NCBI GenBank assembly: GCA_016648135.1
Contig: JADDOH010001584.1
Location: forward strand, 1 to 64,000
Origin: Agrypnia vestita
Taxonomy: Eukaryota > Arthropoda > Insecta > Trichoptera > Phryganeidae
Reading direction: 5' to 3'
Length of the DNA stretch: 64,000 nt
Below, one piece after another: positions 55,118 through 64,000 of the stretch. Within the stretch, counting starts at the first letter, position 1; the number at the start of each line of letters is the position of its first letter. A program made the position numbers and the translations under genes. The notes below the pieces were generated by a model. It did no database searches. It was not told the origin of the DNA and saw only the letters and a program-made list of their open reading frames with translations.

Positions 55118-55507
55118 TGCTAGAGACATTTATAGTCCTTATCATGAAAAAGTTAACATAAATTACTCAGATGGCAATGATATCTCTGTATTTTTAATGT
55201 GGATTATTAAGCAATATTCTTTTTAATGAATGAATGACATAAACACTAAAATACGCCTAAAATCAATGTTTAATTTTTTTTTAATTCCTTTTCTAGACTA
55301 GTCTTGCTAGAGACATCTGTAGTCCTTCTCATGAAAAAGTATACATAGATTTCGCAGATGGTAATGATACCACTATATTTTTAATTTCGAGTATTAAGCA
55401 ATATTCTTTTTAAAATGTAATATAATATTCTTACTAATTATTTCATTTATACACTACAATACGCCTTAAAATCAATATTTAATTTTTTTTAACTCCTTTC
55501 ATAGGCC
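55118..55507. repeat. Tandem duplication, unit of about 190 bp
   Basis: Unit 1 (55118-55304) and unit 2 (55305-55507) both run TGCTAGAGACAT, AGTCCTTMTCATGAAAAAGT, CAGATGGYAATGATAYC, TATTAAGCAATATTCTTTTT, AATACGCCT, and CTTTYMTAGRC. Roughly 80 percent alike. No reading frame. Confidence 0.85.
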
Positions 55508-56431
55508 ACTATACATTTTTAACAATAAGTATACTGTTACATTGTCTAGCTACATCTCGTATAGTAGTGCTATTGTCAATGGTAAATTTATTCATTGTTT
55601 TTTTTTGTAATGTTCACTTCCTAACTCGTTTCTATCGTCAAGACATGAAACATCTTTTCATTTATCATTGTAAATACTAGGTTGTTCAACGGAACACGGA
55701 AAAGTTAAAAAAATATATTGCAAAACGCGTGCCGTGTTTTTTGAAAAAGATTTCTGTGATAAAATCCTCGTCCACGAAAATTCGCATAATATTTGAACAT
55801 TTAAAAATGAAGCGCCGAGAATCAGTGTTTTTGTTGGCATTACCTGTGTACAAGTGAAAATAAAATGACGCAATTTTCGATGAAAACATTCGTTGCATTT
55901 TCCGACAATGTCCGATAATTTGAAATACCATTCAAATAATCTAAAGCACGCTTTGGTGAATTGAATTCAATGAATTCGTTGTTTTAATATCAAAATACAC
56001 TTCAAAGAGATTTTATATTTCTGTCGGGAGAGTTGTGATTTTAATTTGAAATGAAATACTTTTCCAACAATAATCTGACTGGCATTATCAATACAAATAT
56101 ACAAGACAAAATAAGTTAATCAATAAATTATGTTAATATTTTTTTTATTTTACAAATATATTTTTTTTTACAAGGTAGTGACAGTTACTTATGAATGGAT
56201 GTTTCTCTACTACATGAGTGTCATAAACTCGTGTGTAGGAGAGGAGTATCATTACATTATACATTTACAAAGAATTATGTGATAAAATGTACACATTCAT
56301 CAGGTAATAAGTATATGTATAGACAATCAAGTAATAATAAGTATGTAATAGGTACATATATATAATAATAAGTAAGTAATATGTTTCAAGTGAATAGTTA
56401 TAAATTAAAATATACGTATTGACGTATATAT
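55508..56431. other. Unassigned AT-rich stretch
   Basis: Nothing recognised. Confidence 0.5.
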
Positions 56432-56492
56432 AAGAATTTTTTTTTAAAAATAGAGATGCGAACACGGAATACATGTCGTATCAATAATTTCC
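56432..56492 (-). repeat. SINE-B 3' end
   Basis: Minus strand: TTGATACGACATGTATTCCG then GTTCGCATCTCTATTTTTA and an A-run. Matches the 3' end of 31247. Confidence 0.6.
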
Positions 56493-57668
56493 TAAATCAA
56501 AATAAATTAAATTCATCAATAAATTATGTTTCAAATTAATAGTTATAAATTAAAATGTACGTCAATAAATAAATATTTAAAAGAATAATTTCCTAAATCA
56601 AAATAAACCAATTAAAATTTTGTTAACGTTATTATTTACGCATTTAAAAAATAAAATCGTTAAAAACCCGTTACAAAGTTGTTTTTCAGTCACGTCCAAT
56701 TATAAATATGATTGATAATTACGATTGAACCATCAATGTTTATAATTATTAGTGTATAATGTACCTCTCTGTCAGTTTAACCTTAATTGAGATGTAACTG
56801 ACGCGGTTATTCCCCGCTCAAAACCACAATTAATTCGTTCCATGTTAATTGATACCTCCCCTCCCCTCCCCCCAACCACCGCCCGCCGGAGCGTTATGAA
56901 GATGTATGTATACAGGTGTGCATAGCATATGCGCATGCATTCGACTGACGCCGAGGAAATGATAGGCTGACCAAAAATTATTATTATCAATTAAAAAGCA
57001 TTGAAACATAATCAAAACCTTTAGTGATGTCATTAATGTCTCTCAAGGCAAGCATTTCTCATGAATATTTATGTCATGTGCCGTCGAAATTGAAGTAGTC
57101 AACCGCGTTGACCGTGAAGCAGCAGTGAGGTGGATTAAAGCAGCCTGGGAAACAAAGCCAATCACAATAGACTAGATACAATAATAATCTGCCAGTGAAC
57201 TCTTATTTTTACTGTTTGTAGGATGTTCAGAAAAAAATCGTAGCATAGCACCATTGCAAAAAATGTCTTTAATCCTACATATTTCTTCCTCTGTGTCTGC
57301 AATTATAGCTATAACAAAGATCGTACATATTAAGGGCTCACTCGCAAATCTTCTATAATATGCTCTATTACATAGTTTTTTTAACATTCTGGAGGAGAAA
57401 AATCATATAAAGTGATAAAAAAATAGCATATTAATGATGGATTTGGAGATTTTTTATAGTAATCATTAAATTGGATAAAACAACAAACTACACTGTCTAA
57501 AGTTTTGTACTAATCGAGTTTCGAGAGTATCGGAATCTCTCATTTAAAGTATTAAATAATATTAATATTAATTATTAGTTTATTATTTCACCTATTGGTG
57601 AGAGACTCTGTTACCTTAGACACTCAAATAATAAAATATAAAATTGTAATTAAACTCTAGTAGAGATA
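56493..57668. other. Unassigned stretch; weak transposase-like scrap
   Basis: 57095-57165 reads DREAAVRWIKAAWETKPITI, weakly like a pogo/Tigger-type DDE transposase segment (A--WI--AW---P-TI). Too short to claim. Elsewhere nothing. Confidence 0.3.
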
Positions 57669-57811
57669 CAGTAGCCGGCAAACATCTTGAAATTTTACGG
57701 CGTAGTGGGGGGAAGTTTGCGCATGTACCATTCCACCAAACAGACCCAAATTTTGTCTTCTGCGCATTCCCCCACTACGCCAAAGAATTTCAAGAAGTTT
57801 GCCGGCAACTG
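57669..57811. mobile_element. 143-bp MITE with about 55-bp arms
   Basis: Starts CAGTAGCCGGCAAACATCTTG and ends GAAGTTTGCCGGCAACTG. Arms also pair through GGCGTAGTGGGG / CCCCACTACGCC. TA precedes it and TG follows, so a TA duplication may have decayed. Confidence 0.8.
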
Positions 57812-57898
57812 TGTCATAGCTTAGGATTTTTTTAACCAATTAAATCATGAAAAAAGTTAAATGAAAAACACGCTTACCACACTTTTTTTATAATAAAT

Positions 57899-57985
57899 AA
57901 CTAGCTACAACTCGTCAAAAATGACGTACTCTTATTATACGTATATAAATTTTTCGGCCGCCGGATAAAACTATTTTATGTACCG
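57899..57985 (+). repeat. SINE-A 5' fragment
   Basis: AACTAGCTACAACTCGTCAA with hairpin CGTCA-TGACG, TATACGTATATAAATTT, CGGCCGCCGGATA. Same sub-type as 50785; tRNA-like block absent. Confidence 0.55.
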
Positions 57986-59964
57986 ACGTAGATGCACATT
58001 TTAAAAATGTTTTCATAATTGAAACGGCACCGCCATGTTGCTAACAAGAAGGCATATTGGAAAATTTTGAAACAGCCTGCATTGGAGAGAGGCTGTTTTT
58101 CTATTGGCAGACGTATGACCAGACGAGGGGGAATGCAAATATGTACTGTAATGAACTGTGTCCCTAAATGCATCCCTCGCCCTGGCCAGTAGTCAAACTC
58201 GATAATGTGCAATACAATGCAATTAGGTCCGTGCAAAATTCAAAATGCAATCCACGGATGTTTCGTTTATATCATATAATTTACCTCAATAGAGAAAATC
58301 TTTTAAATTGCTATTACAGTACTTTCCCCGTTTACTCGCGAGGGGTTAAACTCAATTAAACGTGGTAATCGTGGAGTTATGAAAAATAAATTGTTTAATG
58401 CTTTTATTGATAAACTATTATTTTATTTAAAAAATAAAGATGTGTAAGCGGAGGGCGTGTGACTTCTCATGTGAATTCTCATTATTTTCAAAGTAAGTTG
58501 AATGCTATTAAAAATAGAACCAACCTACTAATCTGGAAACAGGAACGTGCAGTGAGAACATTGAAGCATGACTTTTTCTTAGCATAAATTGTGAAAAAAA
58601 ATCAAATGAAAATATATATGTCTTAATATCATAATCACTTGAAATATAGATACTAATAAAAAATTATATATATCTATATGCAAGTTGAATAGTGTAATAA
58701 ATCTAAAACAAATATGGAACTAAAGTTAGTAAAACTAAAGATAAATATATGCAAAAAAATTTAAAATTAATTAATTAAGTGAATAATAAAGCACCTCTAA
58801 TAAATAACCAAATCAATTTTCTATACAGCCCTTTGTTCAATTTAACTTTCACAAAAGATTTGGTAACACCCATTTTAGACCCCGCCCCCTCTCACCCTCT
58901 CTCCCTCGTAAATTCCTGATCGTTCTGTAGGCTAGTTAGTGCATACTCGTCTCTGACAAGATTAACACGCATGTGATAAATATTGGTGAAAAGTTACTAA
59001 AACAATACTATGGATGTAGTGTATAGTGTTGTGAACATTGTAGTGACGAAGAGACGGGTAAATCTCGAAATCGGTAGACCTCAAATCTGGTAGTGGTTTA
59101 TACTAATTAAACTAACACTCTGTTAACAAAAATAATCATTTATATATTGATAATTCAATAAATAGTGGTCCTATAATTCCTTGTTATTAAATTATTTTTT
59201 AATTGTAACCACTTATCTATTTCTTGGCATAATTCCAACCGGGGTTCTGTCGGAATTTTGGGAATTTTCAAGACCTTGAAGATCTATGACGTCACTTTAA
59301 TCAATCTTTCAGGATTAAAATTTCCAAATTTTTTATCATAAAGTAAAAAAAGAAAAGTAAAATTATTATTTGTGAGAAGTTCGTCTTTTCTGCATGCCCA
59401 GCGAACGATTTCGTTGCCAGTCGACTGAGATCTCAGATTTTAAATGTGCGACGCCACTTAATTTATGAATGGCTGTATAAATAACTGCATCCGCAGGTAA
59501 ATTGAGGAAGCGAGCAGTCACAATAATACGACGAAGGTCTTTCACTGATGGGCGAATCATTTACCTTTGAGACGCACTCTCGCATCGTGATAAATCAACG
59601 TTACGCAACAGGAAAACAGGAAAAAGCAAGCGACGTAAACGACGAACATGCTTATTATCTAAATCATTAAATCCCCAATTTCCGCATATTAAATGTTTTA
59701 TCACAACTATCATGATGTGACGAAAGTCTGCGTGTGCGCGGTAGGAACGGAACGCGGTGTGACCGCGTAAGGTTAATTCGTACAAAAAAAGGCATGTTTT
59801 TGTGAATTTTTTGTGACGACACAGTAAAAATCTCTTAATTAAAACTAATGGTACATTAATTTATGACATTTGAAGAATATTGTGTAAAATTTTCAAGACG
59901 AAATATTAAAAAATACGGCAATGGCAGCAATTATTCGGACGTGTCTCTGAAAAAAGTAGAATTG
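57986..59964. other. Unassigned stretch
   Basis: 58870-58910 is C-rich and 59380-59760 is GC-richer with two minus-strand frames of 64 and 74 codons that carry no known motif. No gene claimed. Confidence 0.45.
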
Positions 59965-60276
59965 CGGTGTCCATCATAACTTGGTGCTAGATCATCTGAA
60001 ATCAAAAAATCAAAGTTCATTCGTTAGATAATAAATTTTCCCAGGTAACGCTGGGAGGCTTTTTTGAAATTTCAATTTTTCAATTTTTTGGAACACTTTG
60101 AAGGGAAAAACGCGATTTTTTGCGAAAAATATCGACTAATTTGTTATTAAAAAATAAAAATTAATAACAAATTTAAAAAAAAACCCTCCAGCGTTACCTT
60201 GTAAATTATATTCAGAAATAGTGTTCAAAATTTCAAAAGGATCGGTGCAGTAGTTTTGAAGTTATGATGGACACCG
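59965..60276. repeat. 312-bp nested foldback
   Basis: Outer arms CGGTGTCCATCATAACTT and AAGTTATGATGGACACCG; middle arms AGGTAACGCTGGGAGG and CCTCCAGCGTTACCT; inner arms TTTGTTATTAAAAAATA and TTAATAACAAATTT. Three concentric sets of inverted pairs, no coding. Confidence 0.85.
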
Positions 60277-60576
60277 ACTTTGAAAACGTGAGATGTGGGG
60301 AAAACGCTTTAAAGTTTTGCACACTGTAAAATTCAAAATAAAACTCAACACTTATTTTATACTTATACATAATCGTCAATGCCATGTTCACACAGCAAAG
60401 AGCTTTTATCATCAGCATCTTTTTGTCCTTGTCTACGCAAAACTATTCCGATACAAATAGCACGTCCGGTAGTCCTCAGGTGAGCGCGTCTCTTAGCTGC
60501 CCGAGCAGGTATAGAAAATCAGTCTGAGTATCGCTCAAATGATCATAATTTCGTCAATTTTGCTCCGATTGACTTG
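60277..60576. other. Unassigned stretch
   Basis: Nothing recognised. Confidence 0.5.
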
Positions 60577-61029
60577 AAATTTTGACACAATATTCTTGCC
60601 ATGTTATACATTCGTTTAAAAAATTAAAAATAAAATGCAAAAAAAAAAATTAAAAACCTTACGCCCCCCCTTAAAGGAAACACATTATTTTTGTGAAGTT
60701 GCAATTTCAGAACAAAGCTCTGTGAATTATTAATTGATTAATTAATTGAGTCCCGGTGACATTTAAAATATTTTTTCGTTAATTTGATTTTTTTCTGTAT
60801 GTCTTTTCTAATTGAGTAATAAAAATTATTTAATAATTCACAGAGCTTTGTTCTGAAATTGCAACTTCACAAAATAATGTGTTTCCTTTTATATATATGT
60901 GTTGTATCAAATGTTTCCAAAAATTAAAAATGAAATATTAATTTTGACACAATATTCTTGCGATGTTATACATTCATTTAAAAAATTAAAAATAAAATGC
61001 AAAAAAAAGTTAAAAACCTTACCCCCCCT
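60577..61029. repeat. 90-bp direct repeats flanking a foldback
   Basis: TTGACACAATATTCTTGCCA... to ACCTTACGCCCCCCCTTA (60577-60666) recurs at about 60942-61029 with few changes. Between them lies the foldback 60667-60895 and 45 bases of the composite element's spacer. Confidence 0.9.
60667..60895. repeat. Foldback block of the composite tRNA-like element, copy 3
   Basis: Arms begin AAAGGAAACACATTATTTTT and include GAAGTTGCAATTTCAGAAC and CAAAGCTCTGTGAATTATTA; the loop holds GAGTCCCGGTGACA and the tail TTTCTGTATGTCTTTTCTAA on the plus strand. With its right flank (TATATATGTGTTGTATCAAA) it is the reverse complement of 44390-44625. Confidence 0.85.
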
Positions 61030-61231
61030 TAAACAATAAATTATGATGTTTTAAAAATGAATAAGATTGTTCCACTTTATAGGCCCTACGTGGCTGTATA
61101 GACATGGACTAGTGAGATGTATTTTTTTCTCGATAATATTACAAAGTAAACGAGTATCTTATCTTACATTTATTAAAATTATTGCAAAATCTGTCGGTTT
61201 TTTGACGTATAATTTATCTGGTTTGTGTCTT

Positions 61232-61383
61232 CTGGGGAATTATGCCGTATTTTTACAACCTTTCTGGCCAAAGTTTCGGATCGCATTGCAGGGTCCATCA
61301 TCAGGGCTGATGTGTGATGGACCCTGCAATAGGATCCAAAATGTCGGCCAGAAAGGTCGTAAAAACACGGCAAAATACCCCAG
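61232..61383. repeat. Foldback of family P2
   Basis: CTGGGGAATTATGCCGTATTT pairs with AACACGGCAAAATACCCCAG, CTTTCTGGCC with GGCCAGAAAG, and TTGCAGGGTCCATCA with TGATGGACCCTGCAA: about 75 bp per arm. Confidence 0.85.
61266..61307 (-). ncRNA. Hammerhead-like core in the left P2 arm
   Basis: Minus strand: GCC, CTGATGA (61298-61304), a T, stem II GGACCC...GCGATCC (imperfect), GAAAC, TTT, GGCC pairing with GCC. The usual ACGTC before GGC has decayed to ACTTT, so cleavage is not expected in this copy. Confidence 0.35.
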
Positions 61384-64000
61384 TGGCCTTGAAAACGTAA
61401 GAACATATAATTTATCTTTTAAAAAATTCTGTTCTTAAAAAATATTATATTTTCTGAGTGGTTTTTTCAACCCTTTCTACATATTTGCCAACTTTTTCAC
61501 TTGAATAAATTAACGGAATATATAAAATATTTTTTTAAATAGTGTTTTTTAAAACATAAATTGTAAGTCAACAACCTGAAGAAGAACAGAAAGAGAGAGG
61601 AACCCTTGACTAGCGAGGCCAGTCACACTAACATTTAAATTCTGGCCCAAATAAATAAGACCATTTTTTTTATATTTCTTAAGTAAGTTGATATTTTATT
61701 TATATATTAACTAATATTTTATATTTTATCGTCTTATTTTTAATAGCAAATCTCGTTCCTGCATTAAAAAAAACTTTTTTACGCGTAAACATTTAATGAA
61801 TCTTATGTAGCGCCGTACAAAATATACGATAAGATTTTACGCAAAGCTTTCAAACAATTAACCACCAAATCATATGAATCCGTATTCTCGTGTTAAATTT
61901 TCTAAACCTCGTCTCAATGGGCACACAAACTTTCTGAAAGGTGTTTTAGTTAACGGATACCCTTGTCATGACAGTCTCCACCGCCGAACAACCCTTCCAC
62001 CACCCTTATCTGGAATGAAGCCACCATCCACCCCAATGCATTACCAGAAGCGTTAAAATAAGACATGTATATTTACGCTTTTAAAAGTTATCTATGTGAT
62101 ATATAAAATTATCATGTATAATAAATAAATATAAAATTATTATATTAGTATCCACCTGATTCCACTGGCTTATTTGTGCAGAAATAAATATAAGATACCT
62201 ACTTCTTTTTCATAATCTTGATATACTCAGTAATTAAATTCTGCAGTTATTTGTAGAAATAAATTCTGATGAAAAAATGTCGTTTTTCTAAAGACGTTAT
62301 TTTAGATCCTTTTTAATTTTTTTAATTTTTTAACAAACAGTAAAACAGGCCATTATTGACCCTAATAGATGGTCCTAGAGCGACATTAGAGTACAAAGTG
62401 TAAATACTTTATGAATATTTTGAATATTATATGATTACACAAAACACTTTTTACAATAAATTAATAATAAGTAATTAATAATAAATAATCATAAAATAAA
62501 TTTAAAATAATATTCAGACTAACGCAAATCAACAAATTCAATTTTAGGAATGAGTTCCATATTAAATTGTTTTATAATTATTGCATTCAAATTTAATTTA
62601 AAGTATAAGCTTATACAAAGAATGTATACAGTAAGCTAAATATAAAACAGGTTCTCTAAAATAAGCCAGAAGTATAGTGAAGAATACACAGTTAAAATAC
62701 AATATGTTTACACTAAAATTTAAAATGTTTAAAACCGTAAATTTCACAAATTTTAAAAATTCATCGCATGTCAATGAACCTTACGAAAAAGAGATCAAAA
62801 TTCCTATTTTTTTTTCAATCGAACTTCAAAAAGCTCTCTTGTAAATTGTATTAATTTGTAGATGTATTCATTAACGTAGAGACCATCTATATATCATATT
62901 TCGATATTTTTTATCATCCCCATACAGAATTGTTTCCGAAACCGGCTTGTTAAATATATAAATTATTATTTCGATGAAAGAATTGTGAAATTAAATTAAA
63001 TTTAGGTAGGTATCCACAAAAATGCGAACGAAGTGGCCACCTTTAATTATTTTATACAAAAAATATCCCTTTGTAATAGGCTTCTAGGACTTCTCGACCC
63101 TCCGTACAAAGCTACCGCAGCCTCCCAGACAGTAATCCCAGGGCAGCTACTTCATCTTCAGACAGTTTTGACGCAGAGAAATAATACCCTTGGCGAGATG
63201 ACGCTTGGGAGCGCTTTGTTGGAACAACATTTGAGGAATCACGGATCGTGAGAATGTGACAAAGCTGTTATTCACCCGAAATTAAAAGACAAGATTTACA
63301 ATGAAAATTTTTAAATCAATATGACTTATTTTTTATACCCATCAAAAATGACGTTATTTAAAAACATTATATAATAATATAAAAAAAATATGCATCATCC
63401 ACTGAATCGTAAAAAAATACTGTGTGCTATATACTGTATAATACATTAAAATACTAGTGTAGCAGTCAGGGCACTAAATGATGCCCTTTTGCCGCCAACA
63501 TTTTCAGAAAAAATGCTTCTAGGCTATAACTTCTATTAACACTACCAAATAATGTTAACTAAATTATATAGGTACGTATATGACAAAATATAACCATATT
63601 ATTGCCGACAAATCTTTGAGGCGAGAGATCAGTCTGTTCTGTTGACACACAATATTAGAATTGCATCTTATATTTAAATGAATTCGTTTGAACACATCCA
63701 GAAAAAAACACATTTTTTAATTTTATTAGGTTCTATTCAGATACAATTTGTACATATTTAATATAATAGTATGTATGCATAATGATGGTGGATTACTTGG
63801 ATCACCCATGGTGGATTACTTGGAGATTTATTTGATCTGACTATCTGAAGTATATTCGGTGAGTGGCTTCTTACCCGCTTGGGGCCGCTTGGTCAGACCC
63901 GTTTTCTTTTGGTTCTGATACGGGTTGTTCGTCTGGAGATACCGTCTAGTACTTCCCACGAATCGATGAAGATACCTGTATAATTATATGATTTGTCCAA
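61384..64000. other. Unassigned stretch to the window end
   Basis: AT-rich. Plus frames at 61874-62056 and 63033-63251 have no recognisable motif. 63340-63355 (CATCAAAAATGACG) resembles the SINE-A hairpin. No gene found. Confidence 0.4.

Noticed and set aside
57090..57170. pogo/Tigger transposase fragment
   Set aside because: About 20 codons of weak similarity with an early stop; not enough to call.
1..64000. CRISPR array, rRNA, bacterial operon or prophage
   Set aside because: No regularly spaced identical repeats, no rRNA-like stretch and no prokaryotic gene density; everything points to an insect nuclear genome.

Overview
This 64 kb window looks like intergenic or intronic DNA from an insect nuclear genome. 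It is strongly AT-rich and has no operon-like gene packing and no long open reading frame. It is dense in decayed mobile elements of animal type: RTE-like and other non-LTR retrotransposon 3' ends, a Penelope-like (PLE) endonuclease fragment, a mariner, short inverted-repeat elements and tRNA-derived repeats. It also carries interstitial arrays of the insect telomere repeat TTAGG. The species cannot be named from sequence alone. I found no host gene that I can recognise. Every protein-like stretch that could be assigned belongs to a mobile element and is truncated, frameshifted or interrupted by stops. Two short unassigned reading frames (44649-44879 + and 50158-50364 -) are the only candidates for anything else.  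Layout. 1-8.5 kb: a 130-bp tandem repeat, then a cluster of non-LTR ORF2 C-terminal remnants (1.66, 2.57, 4.0, 4.4, 5.3, 5.9, 7.1 kb), most ending in short tandem-repeat tails. 8.5-11 kb: a 528-bp TA-flanked palindromic MITE and a half copy of it. 11-15.5 kb: two PLE-terminus-like repeats, the second split by a well preserved mariner (14354-15469) whose transposase has lost its first catalytic aspartate. 17-26 kb: a foldback, a 60-bp triplication with TTAGG, a second MITE family and a DUF4817-type transposase N-terminus. 26-35 kb: SINE-like repeats of two families and a foldback (30884-31106) whose two arms each carry a hammerhead-ribozyme-like core. 35-45 kb: a composite tRNA-Arg-like foldback element (38.3 and 44.0 kb, with a relative at 60.7 kb), and a 5'-truncated RTE with target duplication and GAA tail (41093-41825). 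45-50 kb: a CCTAA array, a PLE GIY-YIG endonuclease remnant split by another insertion, and a Harbinger-like MADF exon. 50-64 kb: more SINE-like copies, a 190-bp tandem duplication, MITEs and three more foldbacks.  How it fits together. The window is a layered record of insertions, with elements inside elements. The most interesting thread is the abundance of inverted (foldback) structures with RNA-like signals: hammerhead-like cores, a co-varying 5' hairpin in a tRNA-like SINE family, and tRNA-like modules inside inverted repeats whose loop orientation differs between copies. Calls rest on reading the sequence by eye. No database search or folding program was run, so family names below the superfamily level are tentative.
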